From assembly GCF_900096995.1 (NCBI RefSeq), contig NZ_OANT01000007.1, forward strand, positions 62,001 to 126,000: a stretch of DNA of 64,000 nucleotides, read 5' to 3'. Below are positions 53,960 through 62,900 of this stretch, in pieces. This stretch comes from Acinetobacter puyangensis. GTDB lineage: Bacteria; Pseudomonadota; Gammaproteobacteria; Pseudomonadales; Moraxellaceae. Positions within the stretch are counted from its first letter, which is position 1. The number at the start of each line of letters is the position of its first letter. Made by a program: the position numbers and the translations under genes. A model generated the notes under the pieces. That model saw only the letters and a program-made list of their open reading frames with translations, did no database searches and was not told where the DNA came from.

Positions 53960-56317
53960 TTGAAGGTTCGCATATGCCACCTGCTTTTTGCAGGCCTGAT
54001 GGTGGTGACACCTATTACGATTGCGCAAACTTTGAATATTTCTTCTGAAAAAGACAATATGCTGCAACAGGAATTATATCTGGATGTGGTTTTAAACCAG
54101 TCTCCTCAAGCGCAAATCGGGCATTTTATACAACTAGATCAACAGTTATTGATTGATGTTGCCAGTTTGGAAGCATTTTCAATTCATAGCACAACGCCAG
54201 CAATCATGATTGAGCAAACAGCTTATGTCCCATTGCAGCAAATTCCGGGTTTAAGTTATCAATATGATGATCTGAATCAAAAGATTTCCATGCAAGTGCC
54301 GGTAGAATTGCTGGTAAATCAAAATCTTTATGGTTATAAAAAACAGCTTGCGGTTACCCTCAATCCACAACAGCAAAAGACAGGTGCATTAGTGAACTAT
54401 ACTGTTTTTGCACAGCAAAATGATGAGACATTCTCTGTCAATGGTTGGAATGAGCTGCGTGTGTTCGGTTTACTGGGCGGGATATTAAGTGTTTCGGGTA
54501 ACTATCAATATACAGATCATGCTTTTGAAGATAGTCAGATTTTGGACAGTTATTGGGAAAAAGATTTTCCAGATAAAATGCTTCGTCTGCGTTTGGGAGA
54601 TACTCAAAGTCATGCTTTATCCTGGACACGCTCTACACGTTTAAGTGGTTTGAGCTTATCCAAGAATTTTGCATTACAGCCTTATACTGTTACTACGCCT
54701 TTGTTGAATTTTAAGGGGCAAGTGGTTTTACCTTCGCAAGTTGATTTGATGATTAATGGCATTAAGCAGTCTTCCCAGAATGTGGTGCCAGGCCAATTTG
54801 AGATTCAAACAGTACCGAGTATCACAGGTGCTGGGAATGCTCAGATGTTGATCACCGATATTAATGGACAGCAGCAAGTGCTTAATTTTTCATTATATCG
54901 AAGTAATAATTTACTGGCTCAGGGACTCAGCGATTGGTCATTCAATCTCGGCTATCCAAAACTGAATTATGGTGTTTCATCGTTTGATTATGCTGATGAT
55001 CCTGCATTTAGTGGCAGTTATCGTTATGGCATATCCAATACACTGACACTGGAAACCCATGCAGAAATGACCAAAGGTTTACAACAGGGCGGGCTTGGTA
55101 GCGCATATCAATTGGGCAGGCGAGCGGGAATGATTCATTTGTCTTATGCCTATAGTCATACATCAGATCAAAATGGGCAGTTATTAGGATTTGGATATAG
55201 TTGGAACTCTCCTAAAATCAGTCTGAATTATAATGGATTGAGACAATTTGGAGCATTTAATGATATTGCCAGTCTCAATGATGCAAGTTTTGTCCGTAAT
55301 TCTGATCAATTTTATCTGGGATTTAATACGAAAATTGGTCAGTTTGGCAGCAGTTATATTCAACAGAATTATGCCGATGAGCAAAAAAATAAATTTGTAT
55401 TGCTCAACTGGTCGTATGTTTTGCCTCGACATATGAATCTTAATTTGAGTTACAGTCGCGATTTAATCAATCAGCAGAATAGTTATTATTTATCACTTAA
55501 TTTCCCGTGGGCAAAACGTAATTCAGCTACTGCAACTGTACAGCGTAATAATCAGAATAACCAATTGGGTCTCAATGTGTTACATGCTGTTGATCAGGAT
55601 CAAGGTGGTTTAGGTTGGCAGGCAAGAGCAAATCATACCGATCAATATACATTATTTCAGGGACAACTGGATTATTTGGGGACGTATGGATTGGCTCAGT
55701 TAAATGTGCAACATACGCAATCCGATCAATATCATAATACCAATGCCTATGCTTCTATTAACGGTGGACTGGTCATTTTGAAAGATGCGCTTTTACCCAC
55801 TCGCTTAAGTAATGGCTCATTTGCGATTGTCTCCACTGGTCAAGTGGCCGATGTGCCGGTTCGTCTGGAGAATCGATTAATTGGGCAGACTAACCGTAAA
55901 GGCTACTTGTTGCTGGATCACCTGAATCCATATCAACATAATAGTGTGGCAATCGATGCGCTGGATCTGCCAATTGATCTAAAAATTGAAACTACACAAC
56001 AAGATGCTGTACCACGTCAGGCCAGCGGTGTCTTCATTCACTTTCCAATTTATAAAGTAAAGTCTGTTCAAATGCAGGTGGTCGATCAACAAGGACAAAA
56101 TCTAGCAGTAGGCAGTCTTGTCTGGGATTCATTATCAGCAATGCAACAGCAACAATCTCCCAAAACAATTGTTGCACATGATGGTATTGTATATTTGGAT
56201 GATGTTCAGACCAATCACTTATATATTGGTCAACACAATACACAATGTCAGGTCAATCTTCCCGATATTTCCAAACTTGAGGGTTTTAAAGACTTAGGAC
56301 CGGTGATATGTCAATAA
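53960..56317 (+). CDS. Outer-membrane usher protein, archaic chaperone-usher pathway (CsuD-like)
   Basis: A 785-residue outer-membrane barrel with N-terminal and C-terminal periplasmic domains. The N-terminal part after the signal peptide (about 1-22) is LYLDVVLNQSP..., the usher N-domain; DLMINGIKQSSQNVVPGQFEIQ and GNAQMLITDINGQQQ are typical usher strands. At 785 residues it is shorter than FimD, as archaic ushers are. The start is TTG at 53960, with AAGGAG ten bases before. The last codons overlap the tip gene by 10 bp. Confidence 0.91.
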   Translation: MKVRICHLLFAGLMVVTPITIAQTLNISSEKDNMLQQELYLDVVLNQSPQAQIGHFIQLDQQLLIDVASLEAFSIHSTTPAIMIEQTAYVPLQQIPGLSYQYDDLNQKISMQVPVELLVNQNLYGYKKQLAVTLNPQQQKTGALVNYTVFAQQNDETFSVNGWNELRVFGLLGGILSVSGNYQYTDHAFEDSQILDSYWEKDFPDKMLRLRLGDTQSHALSWTRSTRLSGLSLSKNFALQPYTVTTPLLNFKGQVVLPSQVDLMINGIKQSSQNVVPGQFEIQTVPSITGAGNAQMLITDINGQQQVLNFSLYRSNNLLAQGLSDWSFNLGYPKLNYGVSSFDYADDPAFSGSYRYGISNTLTLETHAEMTKGLQQGGLGSAYQLGRRAGMIHLSYAYSHTSDQNGQLLGFGYSWNSPKISLNYNGLRQFGAFNDIASLNDASFVRNSDQFYLGFNTKIGQFGSSYIQQNYADEQKNKFVLLNWSYVLPRHMNLNLSYSRDLINQQNSYYLSLNFPWAKRNSATATVQRNNQNNQLGLNVLHAVDQDQGGLGWQARANHTDQYTLFQGQLDYLGTYGLAQLNVQHTQSDQYHNTNAYASINGGLVILKDALLPTRLSNGSFAIVSTGQVADVPVRLENRLIGQTNRKGYLLLDHLNPYQHNSVAIDALDLPIDLKIETTQQDAVPRQASGVFIHFPIYKVKSVQMQVVDQQGQNLAVGSLVWDSLSAMQQQQSPKTIVAHDGIVYLDDVQTNHLYIGQHNTQCQVNLPDISKLEGFKDLGPVICQ

Positions 56318-57294
56318 ATTTGTATAAAAGTAAGATAAATCATCATCGTTTTATTGGACGATATATTTTTACAGCACTTTTATTTATGTGTTGCAGCCTT
56401 TTTTATTCTTCTGCACATGCGGAAAGTTGCTGGATTAGTGGGGGTAACTTAAGCTTTGGCACAGTCAATGCGCAGGGTTCATCAACTGTATCGACTGATA
56501 TTACGGTGAATTGTAATTCTAATTGGAGCCAGCCTATTGCCTATAAAATGTGTTTGGTTGTCGATAGTATAGATCCTGCGGGACAAGATCCCCGTTCCAT
56601 GATTAGTTATGATACTTATCCAGCTCCTCTTTTAAATTATAATTTATATTATGACGTTGCTAAAACCCGGAAAGTTCCTAGCACCAGTAATCAAAGTACG
56701 GCACAATGTCAATCTTTTCAAGTGTCTTCAAATTCTGGTAATCCAACGACCTTAATAAAAATGTATGGTCAGGTCTTGTCGGGGCAAAATGTATCGGCAG
56801 GCTATTACAAAACCAATAATATGTCGCTCAAACTGCTGTATGCCTCTCGCTACGGTACAGAGTTTCCTACAGATTTAGAGGCATTAGCAAGTCAAAACAG
56901 TGCAAATAATTATCTATTGGTTAATGCTAACTATGAAAATAGCTGTCTAATTGTTTCTGCTACGGATATTGATTTTGGCACAGTAGATCGTTTAACGGCA
57001 CCACGTTATCAGTCTGGTACTATTCAATTGGCTTGTCCGACAGGAACCAACTGGAAAGTTAGTCTGGATAATGGAATAAATGCATCAGGTACTCAAAGGC
57101 GCATGAAAAATGCACAGGGTAGTTATCTTGACTATGCGTTATATCAGGATGCCAGCCGGTCAATATTGTGGCAGGGCAATACGCAATATTCTTTTTCCAA
57201 TCAAACGATACCTGTATATGGTGCAATCCCAGCGCAAGATATCAATAGTGTTGGACAATATTCCGATACTATTACCGTTACTTTGACTTATTAA
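56308..57294 (+). CDS. Two-domain spore coat U protein, probable pilus tip adhesin (CsuE-like)
   Basis: A 328-residue protein with a signal peptide (about 1-38, ending SAHAES) and two SCPU domains. The N-terminal domain (about 39-200) starts ESCWISGGNLSFGTVNAQGS and is probably the adhesive part; the C-terminal one (about 215-328) resembles pilins, ending YSDTITVTLTY, and would be donor-strand linked to the next subunit. Hydrophobic loops at the tip of CsuE drive attachment to abiotic surfaces in A. baumannii; whether those loops are kept is not clear from the sequence. It overlaps the usher by 10 bp and ends the operon. Confidence 0.86.
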   Translation: MSINLYKSKINHHRFIGRYIFTALLFMCCSLFYSSAHAESCWISGGNLSFGTVNAQGSSTVSTDITVNCNSNWSQPIAYKMCLVVDSIDPAGQDPRSMISYDTYPAPLLNYNLYYDVAKTRKVPSTSNQSTAQCQSFQVSSNSGNPTTLIKMYGQVLSGQNVSAGYYKTNNMSLKLLYASRYGTEFPTDLEALASQNSANNYLLVNANYENSCLIVSATDIDFGTVDRLTAPRYQSGTIQLACPTGTNWKVSLDNGINASGTQRRMKNAQGSYLDYALYQDASRSILWQGNTQYSFSNQTIPVYGAIPAQDINSVGQYSDTITVTLTY

Positions 57295-57308
57295 TGGCTG
57301 AAATTGAA

Positions 57309-57779
57309 TTAATAGGTAATGGTTGCAGTGACTTTATCCGAATATTCACCAGCAGGAACATTGGTATCCGGAACTTGTCCCCAGATGGTGATGTTTTGAG
57401 GTTGCCCAGTGCCTTTTTGAGAAAAGCGGTTTTCTGCAATACTACCCCATTCCTTGGAAAGGGTGGCGTCCTGATAGAGTCGATAGGGAATTTGTAACGA
57501 GGCATCATTATTGTTTTTCATGGTACCATCACTGTTTAGAGCAATATTATAAGGTGTCCCATTGGTACAGGATACGTTTAAATTTCCCGTCGCCTGAACA
57601 TTTTGTGTCGTACGTGACACTGTGCCAAAATCGATATCTGGCGAAGAACCTGTCCCGATATCACAGGTCTCGTTAACATGCATCTTGACCTGAAATTGAC
57701 TGGTTTCATTATTGGTCATGGTATATGCAGAGACTGAAATAATGGCGATAATCGCAAGTGAATATTTAATAACTTTCAT
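57309..57779 (-). CDS. Additional spore coat U pilin, convergent to the operon
   Basis: A 156-residue single-domain SCPU protein with a signal peptide (about 1-19) and the strands FQVKMHVNETCDIG, IDFGTVSRTT, LNVSCTNGTPYNIAL and YSDKVTATITY. GGAGG lies eight bases before the ATG, one of the best ribosome sites in the window, so it is probably well translated. It ends 14 bp from the tip gene stop on the other strand, with no terminator between. It could be an alternative or minor subunit of the same pilus with separate control. Confidence 0.86.
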   Translation of the reverse strand: MKVIKYSLAIIAIISVSAYTMTNNETSQFQVKMHVNETCDIGTGSSPDIDFGTVSRTTQNVQATGNLNVSCTNGTPYNIALNSDGTMKNNNDASLQIPYRLYQDATLSKEWGSIAENRFSQKGTGQPQNITIWGQVPDTNVPAGEYSDKVTATITY

Positions 57780-57910
57780 TGATTACCTCCATGATATAGC
57801 AATTCTATTCATTATGATTTAACAATAATATATGCCTTTATTTTCTATTTTTATTCTAACACATTTAATTTATTCTGTTTTCACTATTCCATTTAAATTA
57901 TATGGATATA

Positions 57911-57938
57911 AAAAATCGCCCTATAGAGAGCGATTTTT
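57911..57938. terminator. Terminator of the first porin-like gene
   Basis: AAAAATCGC and GCGATTTTT form a 9-bp stem around an 10-base loop, and A and T runs on either side make it work in both directions. It lies 21 bp after the minus-strand stop. Confidence 0.85.
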
Positions 57939-57959
57939 CTATTTGATCTTTAAATCAAA

Positions 57960-58724
57960 TTAGAAACGGTAAGCACCACGAATGCCATAGGTATTTACAT
58001 CATCACCAAAAGCAATTGTGCCTTGTAGGCTAAACTGTTGATTGAAGAATTTTTTTGCATTAATTGAGAAAACATCATTTTTGCCTTCAGCATCGTTATC
58101 TTGATAACCAACACCAACACTTAATGTTTTATCTAAATACAAATCTGCTGCAAGATTATAGTAGTCCACATCACCAAAGCTTGTAGCAGCTTCAAAGTTT
58201 GCATCATAGCTGCCGACTTGAGTGACGTATTTTGCACGCAAAGTTGGATCTACGTCATTATCACCACCATCGATGTCTTGACCAACCAAGCCAACTGCAA
58301 TCAATAGACCAGCGGTAGGTAAATAACCTAATTCAGCAGCATAGCTGGTTGCATCTGCACTGCCAAAATGGTCAATATCTACTTTGGTATGAGCAATTTT
58401 TGCACCAGTATAGAAATTTGTATTAGGCACATAATATTCAATACCTGCACCGAACGTGGTGATTTCTACACCATCATTATCTGAGTAAGCAATATTACCG
58501 GATACATTACTGGCACGATTTAAAAATGCAGCTTCATTTAACGGTGCATTTTTGATTTGTACAGGATTAAAGTAATATGTTCCATCTATGCCAAAACCAA
58601 CCGAAGTATCTGCATAATCTGGATCTGCAACAGCAACTGTACCGCCAACTTCTGCTTGATAAGCATTGGCACTCATTGCAACAACAGAAGCTAAAATAGC
58701 TGTAGCTAGACTCAATTTTTTCAT
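57960..58724 (-). CDS. Putative porin (outer-membrane beta-barrel), copy 1
   Basis: A 254-residue precursor with a signal peptide (about 1-21, ending SANAYQ) and alternating beta-strands ending in an aromatic residue (GIRGAYRF), so an outer-membrane barrel of about 10-12 strands. The family start YQAEVGGTVAV and LRAKYVTQVGSYDANFEA are shared with the next gene, with which it is a tandem pair. GGGGA precedes the ATG. Such 'putative porin' proteins are common in Acinetobacter; the permeant is unknown. Confidence 0.83.
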   Translation of the reverse strand: MKKLSLATAILASVVAMSANAYQAEVGGTVAVADPDYADTSVGFGIDGTYYFNPVQIKNAPLNEAAFLNRASNVSGNIAYSDNDGVEITTFGAGIEYYVPNTNFYTGAKIAHTKVDIDHFGSADATSYAAELGYLPTAGLLIAVGLVGQDIDGGDNDVDPTLRAKYVTQVGSYDANFEAATSFGDVDYYNLAADLYLDKTLSVGVGYQDNDAEGKNDVFSINAKKFFNQQFSLQGTIAFGDDVNTYGIRGAYRF

Positions 58725-58827
58725 GGAAATGTCCCCACGTAATTTAAAAATGTAAATATTTTGTTACATGTGACAGTTTAATGAAAAAAATGCACCCGTC
58801 AATAGCATTTTATCTTATATAGATATG

Positions 58828-58854
58828 AAAAATGCCCTCTATAAGGGCATTTTT
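58828..58854. terminator. Terminator of the second porin-like gene
   Basis: AAAAATGCCC and GGGCATTTTT form a perfect 10-bp stem with a 7-base loop. Its shape is like the one after copy 1. Confidence 0.88.
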
Positions 58855-58880
58855 AGTTTAATACTTATCTGTTACGAGGA

Positions 58881-59660
58881 CTAGAAACGGTAGTTTGCAC
58901 CTACGGTGTAGGTATTGTAGTCATCGCCAAAGCCTAGGCGACCATCAACACTTAAATTGGTGTTAATGAATTTCTTAGCTTTAATACCCCATTGATCTTG
59001 ATCAATGGATTTGTCTTTACTATAGTCGGCACCAAAACTTAAAGTTTTGTCAAAGTAGTAGTCACCACCAACATAGTATTGTTTGTTTTCATCATCGCCA
59101 AAGACACCACGTGCTTCGACATTAATGTCATTTCCACCGACATTGGTAACATATTTGGCACGTAAGGTTGGATCAACACCATCACCGCCGTGTTTGGTGT
59201 CATAACCCTGTGCACCTACTGCAACAAGAAGTCCTGGTGCTGGTAAATAACCTACTTCTGCATTGTAATGCGTGGTTTTTGTATCGATATTGCGACGATC
59301 TACTTTATATTCACTACGTGAGATATTACCACTCACATAAAAGTCAGAGTTTGGTACAAAGTATTCTGCACCTACACCATATTGAGAGTTTTTAGTTCCA
59401 TCATTGTCACCGTAATCAATGGCAGCATTTACGTTACTAGAACGATTCAGGAATGCGGCTTCGGCAAGTGGAGAATCCTTGGTTTGTACCGGTTCAAAGT
59501 AATACTTACCATTGACGCCAAATTGGCTAATACTATCCCCACGATCTGGATCCAGATAGCTGTAATTACCCCCAACTTCCGCTTGATATGCATTGGCATT
59601 GAGAGCCACAAAAGATGCTGTCGTCGCAATAAGTGCTGTCGCAAGTGTTAATTTTTTCAT
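58881..59660 (-). CDS. Putative porin (outer-membrane beta-barrel), copy 2
   Basis: A 259-residue paralog of the gene at 57960. Shared blocks are the AYQAEVGG mature start, YYFEPVQTKDSPLAEAAFLNR, AEVGYLPAPGLLVAVG, DPTLRAKYVTNVGG, and the C-terminal aromatic end (VGANYRF). The signal peptide is about 1-25. Three ATG codons occur in a row; the third (59660) is seven bases from GGAGG and fits best. Divergence between the copies suggests an old duplication, and each has its own terminator, so separate regulation is possible. Confidence 0.83.
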   Translation of the reverse strand: MKKLTLATALIATTASFVALNANAYQAEVGGNYSYLDPDRGDSISQFGVNGKYYFEPVQTKDSPLAEAAFLNRSSNVNAAIDYGDNDGTKNSQYGVGAEYFVPNSDFYVSGNISRSEYKVDRRNIDTKTTHYNAEVGYLPAPGLLVAVGAQGYDTKHGGDGVDPTLRAKYVTNVGGNDINVEARGVFGDDENKQYYVGGDYYFDKTLSFGADYSKDKSIDQDQWGIKAKKFINTNLSVDGRLGFGDDYNTYTVGANYRF

Positions 59661-59978
59661 CATCATTCCTCCAAAGAAGAGATATCAAATTTTTTGTTAC
59701 AATTTCAGTCTAGTTGAAAAATCTGATACGTCAAATGCAGTTGGTAACTGCTCTGTTAAACTATGTGGGACTTGTGAATTTATGCAATATAACTAATTGA
59801 AAAAACTATTGAAATATTATTGTAATTTTTATTTATGTTATGTGTGCAAGTGTACAACATATAAATTAAGGCGAAAAAGCAAGCAAATTTGTATTTTAAA
59901 ATTATTTCTTGACATCGAAAATTTACATTTAAAAGCTATGTTAAACTAGGCGACTTTTCAAATACTATTGTGTGAATT
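59661..59978. other. Intergenic region between porin copy 2 and prfB
   Basis: An AT-rich divergent spacer with the promoters of both genes. A perfect TTGACA lies at 59909-59914, 65 bp before prfB, without a well-spaced -10. I see no ORF or RNA gene. Confidence 0.45.
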
Positions 59979-61074
59979 ATGGAAATTAATCCTTTTGTAT
60001 TACGTTTAAAAGATTTATCTGATCGAGGTGAAACACTTCGGGGGTATCTTTGACTACGATCTAAAAAAAGAACGTCTTGAAGAGGTTTTAAGAGAACTGG
60101 AAGATCCTGCCATTTGGAATGATCAGGCGCGTGCGCAAGCCATTGCCAAAGAAAAGGGTGCGCTGGAAAACAGTATAGGTGTACTGGATCAGCTTGCCGA
60201 GCAACTGATAGATGCCCAAGCAATGCTGGATTTGGCAGTTGAGGCAGACGAGGAAAGTCTACTTGAAGATGTGACATCGGAACTGGACACTGCTGAAGAA
60301 GCATTAGCCAAACTTGAATTCAATCGTATGTTTAATAATCCGATGGACCCTAATCCGTGCTTTTTGGAGATTCAATCCGGATCGGGTGGGACAGAAGCAC
60401 AGGACTGGGCTTCCATGCTATTGCGTATGTATTTACGCTGGATTGAACGCCATGGTTTTAAGGGCGAATTGATGGAAGTCTCGGATGGTGACGTGGCTGG
60501 TATTAAATCGGCGACGATTCGTGTTGATGGTGAGTTTGCCTTTGGCTGGTTACGTACCGAATCAGGTGTACATCGTCTGGTACGAAAATCACCCTTTGAT
60601 AGTAATAATAACCGTCATACTTCTTTTGCTGCGGTATTTGTTTCACCTGAAATTGATGACAATATTGAAATTGACATCAATCCGTCTGATGTCCGTACCG
60701 ATACTTATCGTGCTTCGGGTGCAGGTGGTCAGCATATTAACAAGACCGATTCTGCGGTGCGTTTAACCCATATGCCGACAGGTATTGTGGTGGCATGCCA
60801 GAACCAGCGCTCCCAACATGCCAACCGTGATACAGCCTGGAAACAGTTACGTGCAAAATTGTATGAACTGGAAATGCAAAAACGTAATGAGGCAGCACAG
60901 GCACTGGAAGATTCCAAGTCGGATATTGGCTGGGGCAGCCAGATTCGTTCTTATGTGCTGGACGATTCGCGCATTAAAGATTTACGTACCAATGTCGAAA
61001 CCTCGAATACCAAAGCTGTTTTGGATGGTGACCTTGATAAATTTATTGAAGCCAGTTTAAAACAGGGTTTGTAA
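59979..61074 (+). CDS. prfB: Peptide chain release factor 2, with programmed +1 frameshift
   Basis: Class I release factor that reads UAA and UGA. Translation starts at 59979, runs 24 codons to CTT and meets an in-frame TGA (60051-60053); a +1 shift past base 60051 leads into the 340-codon main frame, for 364 residues in all. The codon-recognition tripeptide SPF (204-206) and the GGQ loop (249-251, [16 protein letters not shown]) are at the E. coli positions. The frameshift makes RF2 autoregulate: when RF2 is low, ribosomes pause at TGA and shift. An ATG at 60028 in the main frame is not the start. Confidence 0.97.
60039..60054 (+). promoter_or_regulatory. prfB: RF2 programmed frameshift site
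   Basis: CGGGGGTATCTTTGAC: an internal Shine-Dalgarno-like GGGGG-T, the slippery CTT codon, and the TGA followed by C, which is a poor stop context. It differs from the E. coli element by one base, at the first position. Confidence 0.97.
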
Positions 61075-61130
61075 TTTAATCGAAGGCTTATTCAATTTGA
61101 TTGTTTTTATATCGTAAAAAATAGATTTAA

Positions 61131-61150
61131 ATATCGAAAAAATACGATAT
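61131..61150. promoter_or_regulatory. Probable ArsR-type operator
   Basis: ATATCG-8-CGATAT (61131-61136 and 61145-61150) is an inverted repeat with a third ATATCG half-site at 61109-61114, about 55 bp before the regulator ATG. ArsR-family regulators usually bind imperfect 12-2-12-like palindromes in this position. Autoregulation is inferred. Confidence 0.55.
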
Positions 61151-61204
61151 ATTAATGGTGAACGTTGAATAAGGCTTCTTTATTTAAATGTGTGTTAGAG
61201 ATTT

Positions 61205-61504
61205 ATGGATACAGATGCGATTTTTAAGGCTTTAGCCAATCCTATGCGGCGGCAAATTCTGCAATGGTTAAAATCACCAGAGCAGTTTTTATCTGCTGAT
61301 GAATGTGATGGATTTGCAAAAGGTGTCTGTGCCGGACAGATTGAAAAACTGGGGCAACTATCCCAATCAAGCATGTCCAATCATCTTTCGGTATTACAAC
61401 AAGCTGGTTTGATTACTGTACAAAAACATGGGCAGTGGTCGTATTTCTCCCGTAATGAAGCCTTGATTCAGCAATACTTGGATGTGTTAAAAGATACCCT
61501 TTAA
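61205..61504 (+). CDS. ArsR-family transcriptional regulator
   Basis: A 99-residue winged-helix regulator. It begins IFKALANPMRRQILQWL, has the recognition helix LSQSSMSNHLSVLQQAGLI and the wing ITVQKHGQWSYFSRNE. The ELCVC metal site of ArsR/SmtB is absent; two cysteines occur instead in the middle loop (DECDGFAKGVCAGQIE), C39 and C46, which could sense electrophiles or thiol oxidation. It precedes an Old Yellow Enzyme gene by 19 bp, as ArsR-type YeiR/NemR-like redox regulators sometimes do. Confidence 0.88.
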   Translation: MDTDAIFKALANPMRRQILQWLKSPEQFLSADECDGFAKGVCAGQIEKLGQLSQSSMSNHLSVLQQAGLITVQKHGQWSYFSRNEALIQQYLDVLKDTL

Positions 61505-61523
61505 ATAGGGTAAAGAGGTTGTG

Positions 61524-62573
61524 ATGGTTGAATTACTGGATTCATTAAAACTGGGTGATCTTGTCCTTAAAAATCGTTTGGTACTTGCACCTTTGACCCG
61601 TTCTAGATCGGGTGATATTCGTGTGCCGAATGATTTAAATGTTGAATATTATCAGCAACGTGCCAATGCAGGATTAATCCTGGCCGAGGCCACCGTGATT
61701 AGCCCATCCGCAGTAGGCTATGCCAAAACGCCTGGATTATATAATCAGCAGCAAGTGGACGGCTGGAAAAAAGTGGTGGATGCTGTACATGAGCAAGATG
61801 CCAAAATTTTTGTCCAGCTTTGGCATGTTGGTCGTATTTCTGACCCTGAATTTCTGGATGGGGCAACGCCTGTTTCTGCCAGTGCAATCAAAGCTGCTGG
61901 TCATGTTAGTTTGTTGCGGCCAAAACGTGAATATGTCACACCACGTGCATTAACCATTGATGAAATTCAGGCGATTGTTGCAGACTATAAGCATGCCGCA
62001 GTATTGGCCAAAGAAGCCGGTTTTGATGGTGTGGAGCTACATGCAGCCAATGGTTATTTAATCGATCAATTTTTACAGACAAAAACCAATCATCGTGAAG
62101 ATGAATACGGTGGTTCGGTTGAAAATCGTGCCAGATTATTGCTACAAGTCGTGGATGAATTTATTGCAGTCTGGGGTGCAGAACGTGTTGGGGTGCATTT
62201 GGCGCCGCGTAGTGATGCACATGATATCGGTGATGATGATCCACGTGGAACATTTGGTTATGTGGTAGAACAATTAAGCCAGCGTCATATTGCTTTTATT
62301 TTTGCACGGGAATATCAGGCAGAAGACAGTTTAAGTCCATATTTACGTCCGAAATTCTCGGGTGTCTGGATCGCCAATGAAAATCTGACACCTGAAACTG
62401 CCAAGAAAATTCTGGCAGAGGGTAAAGCCGATGCCGTATCCTTTGGTAAAGCTTATATTGCCAATCCGGATCTACTGGATCGTCTAGTGAAAAATGCACC
62501 ACTCAATGAACTTAATCCTGAAACATTGTATGCAGATGGTGCAGAAGGCTATACTGATTATCCAACACAGTAA
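61524..62573 (+). CDS. Alkene reductase of the Old Yellow Enzyme family (NemA-like)
   Basis: FMN flavoprotein that reduces activated C=C bonds and nitro groups with NADPH. The 349-residue TIM barrel shows LVLAPLTRSRSGD at the N-terminus, VQLWHVGR, GVELHAANGYLIDQFLQ (the proton-donor region with His-Ala-Ala-Asn), and SVENRARLLLQVVDE. Relatives remove electrophiles such as N-ethylmaleimide, and the adjacent ArsR regulator fits induction by such compounds. The ATG at 61524 has GAGG five bases upstream; a GTG directly before it is the alternative. Confidence 0.9.
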   Translation: MVELLDSLKLGDLVLKNRLVLAPLTRSRSGDIRVPNDLNVEYYQQRANAGLILAEATVISPSAVGYAKTPGLYNQQQVDGWKKVVDAVHEQDAKIFVQLWHVGRISDPEFLDGATPVSASAIKAAGHVSLLRPKREYVTPRALTIDEIQAIVADYKHAAVLAKEAGFDGVELHAANGYLIDQFLQTKTNHREDEYGGSVENRARLLLQVVDEFIAVWGAERVGVHLAPRSDAHDIGDDDPRGTFGYVVEQLSQRHIAFIFAREYQAEDSLSPYLRPKFSGVWIANENLTPETAKKILAEGKADAVSFGKAYIANPDLLDRLVKNAPLNELNPETLYADGAEGYTDYPTQ

Positions 62574-62900
62574 TAATTGCTGATAGAAAACCAATTCTAG
62601 TATAGGATTGGTTTCTTAATATAAATTCATAGTAATTTTTTTGATTTATCTAAATTTTTTTATAAATTGTTGGGATGATTGTGAAGTAGGCAAGATGTTT
62701 CAGTTACGAATTATGATGGATGAAATATTTCTCAAATTTTTGAAATATATGAATAGTTTTAAGTGTTTAGTAAGGTTCGTATCATGTTGATTTTTATGCT
62801 AATGGTGATATGACCAAAGTTATTATCGGTTTAGATAAAATACGGTTACTAGCAAAATCTATAAATATTTTATTCGATAAATAAAGAGAGGAGAATTACG
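62574..62900. other. Intergenic region between the alkene reductase and SDR genes
   Basis: 327 bp of AT-rich DNA with the terminator of the reductase gene and the upstream region of the SDR gene. No ORF or repeat is supported. Confidence 0.5.
62588..62619 (+). terminator. Terminator after the alkene reductase gene
   Basis: AAACCAAT and ATTGGTTT form an 8-bp stem extended by an inner CTA/TAG pairing, followed by a modest T-rich stretch. Confidence 0.65.

Noticed and set aside
59979..60053. prfB as a pseudogene because of the TGA at codon 25
   Set aside because: The stop lies in the classic RF2 frameshift signal and the main frame is complete, so it is regulation and not damage.
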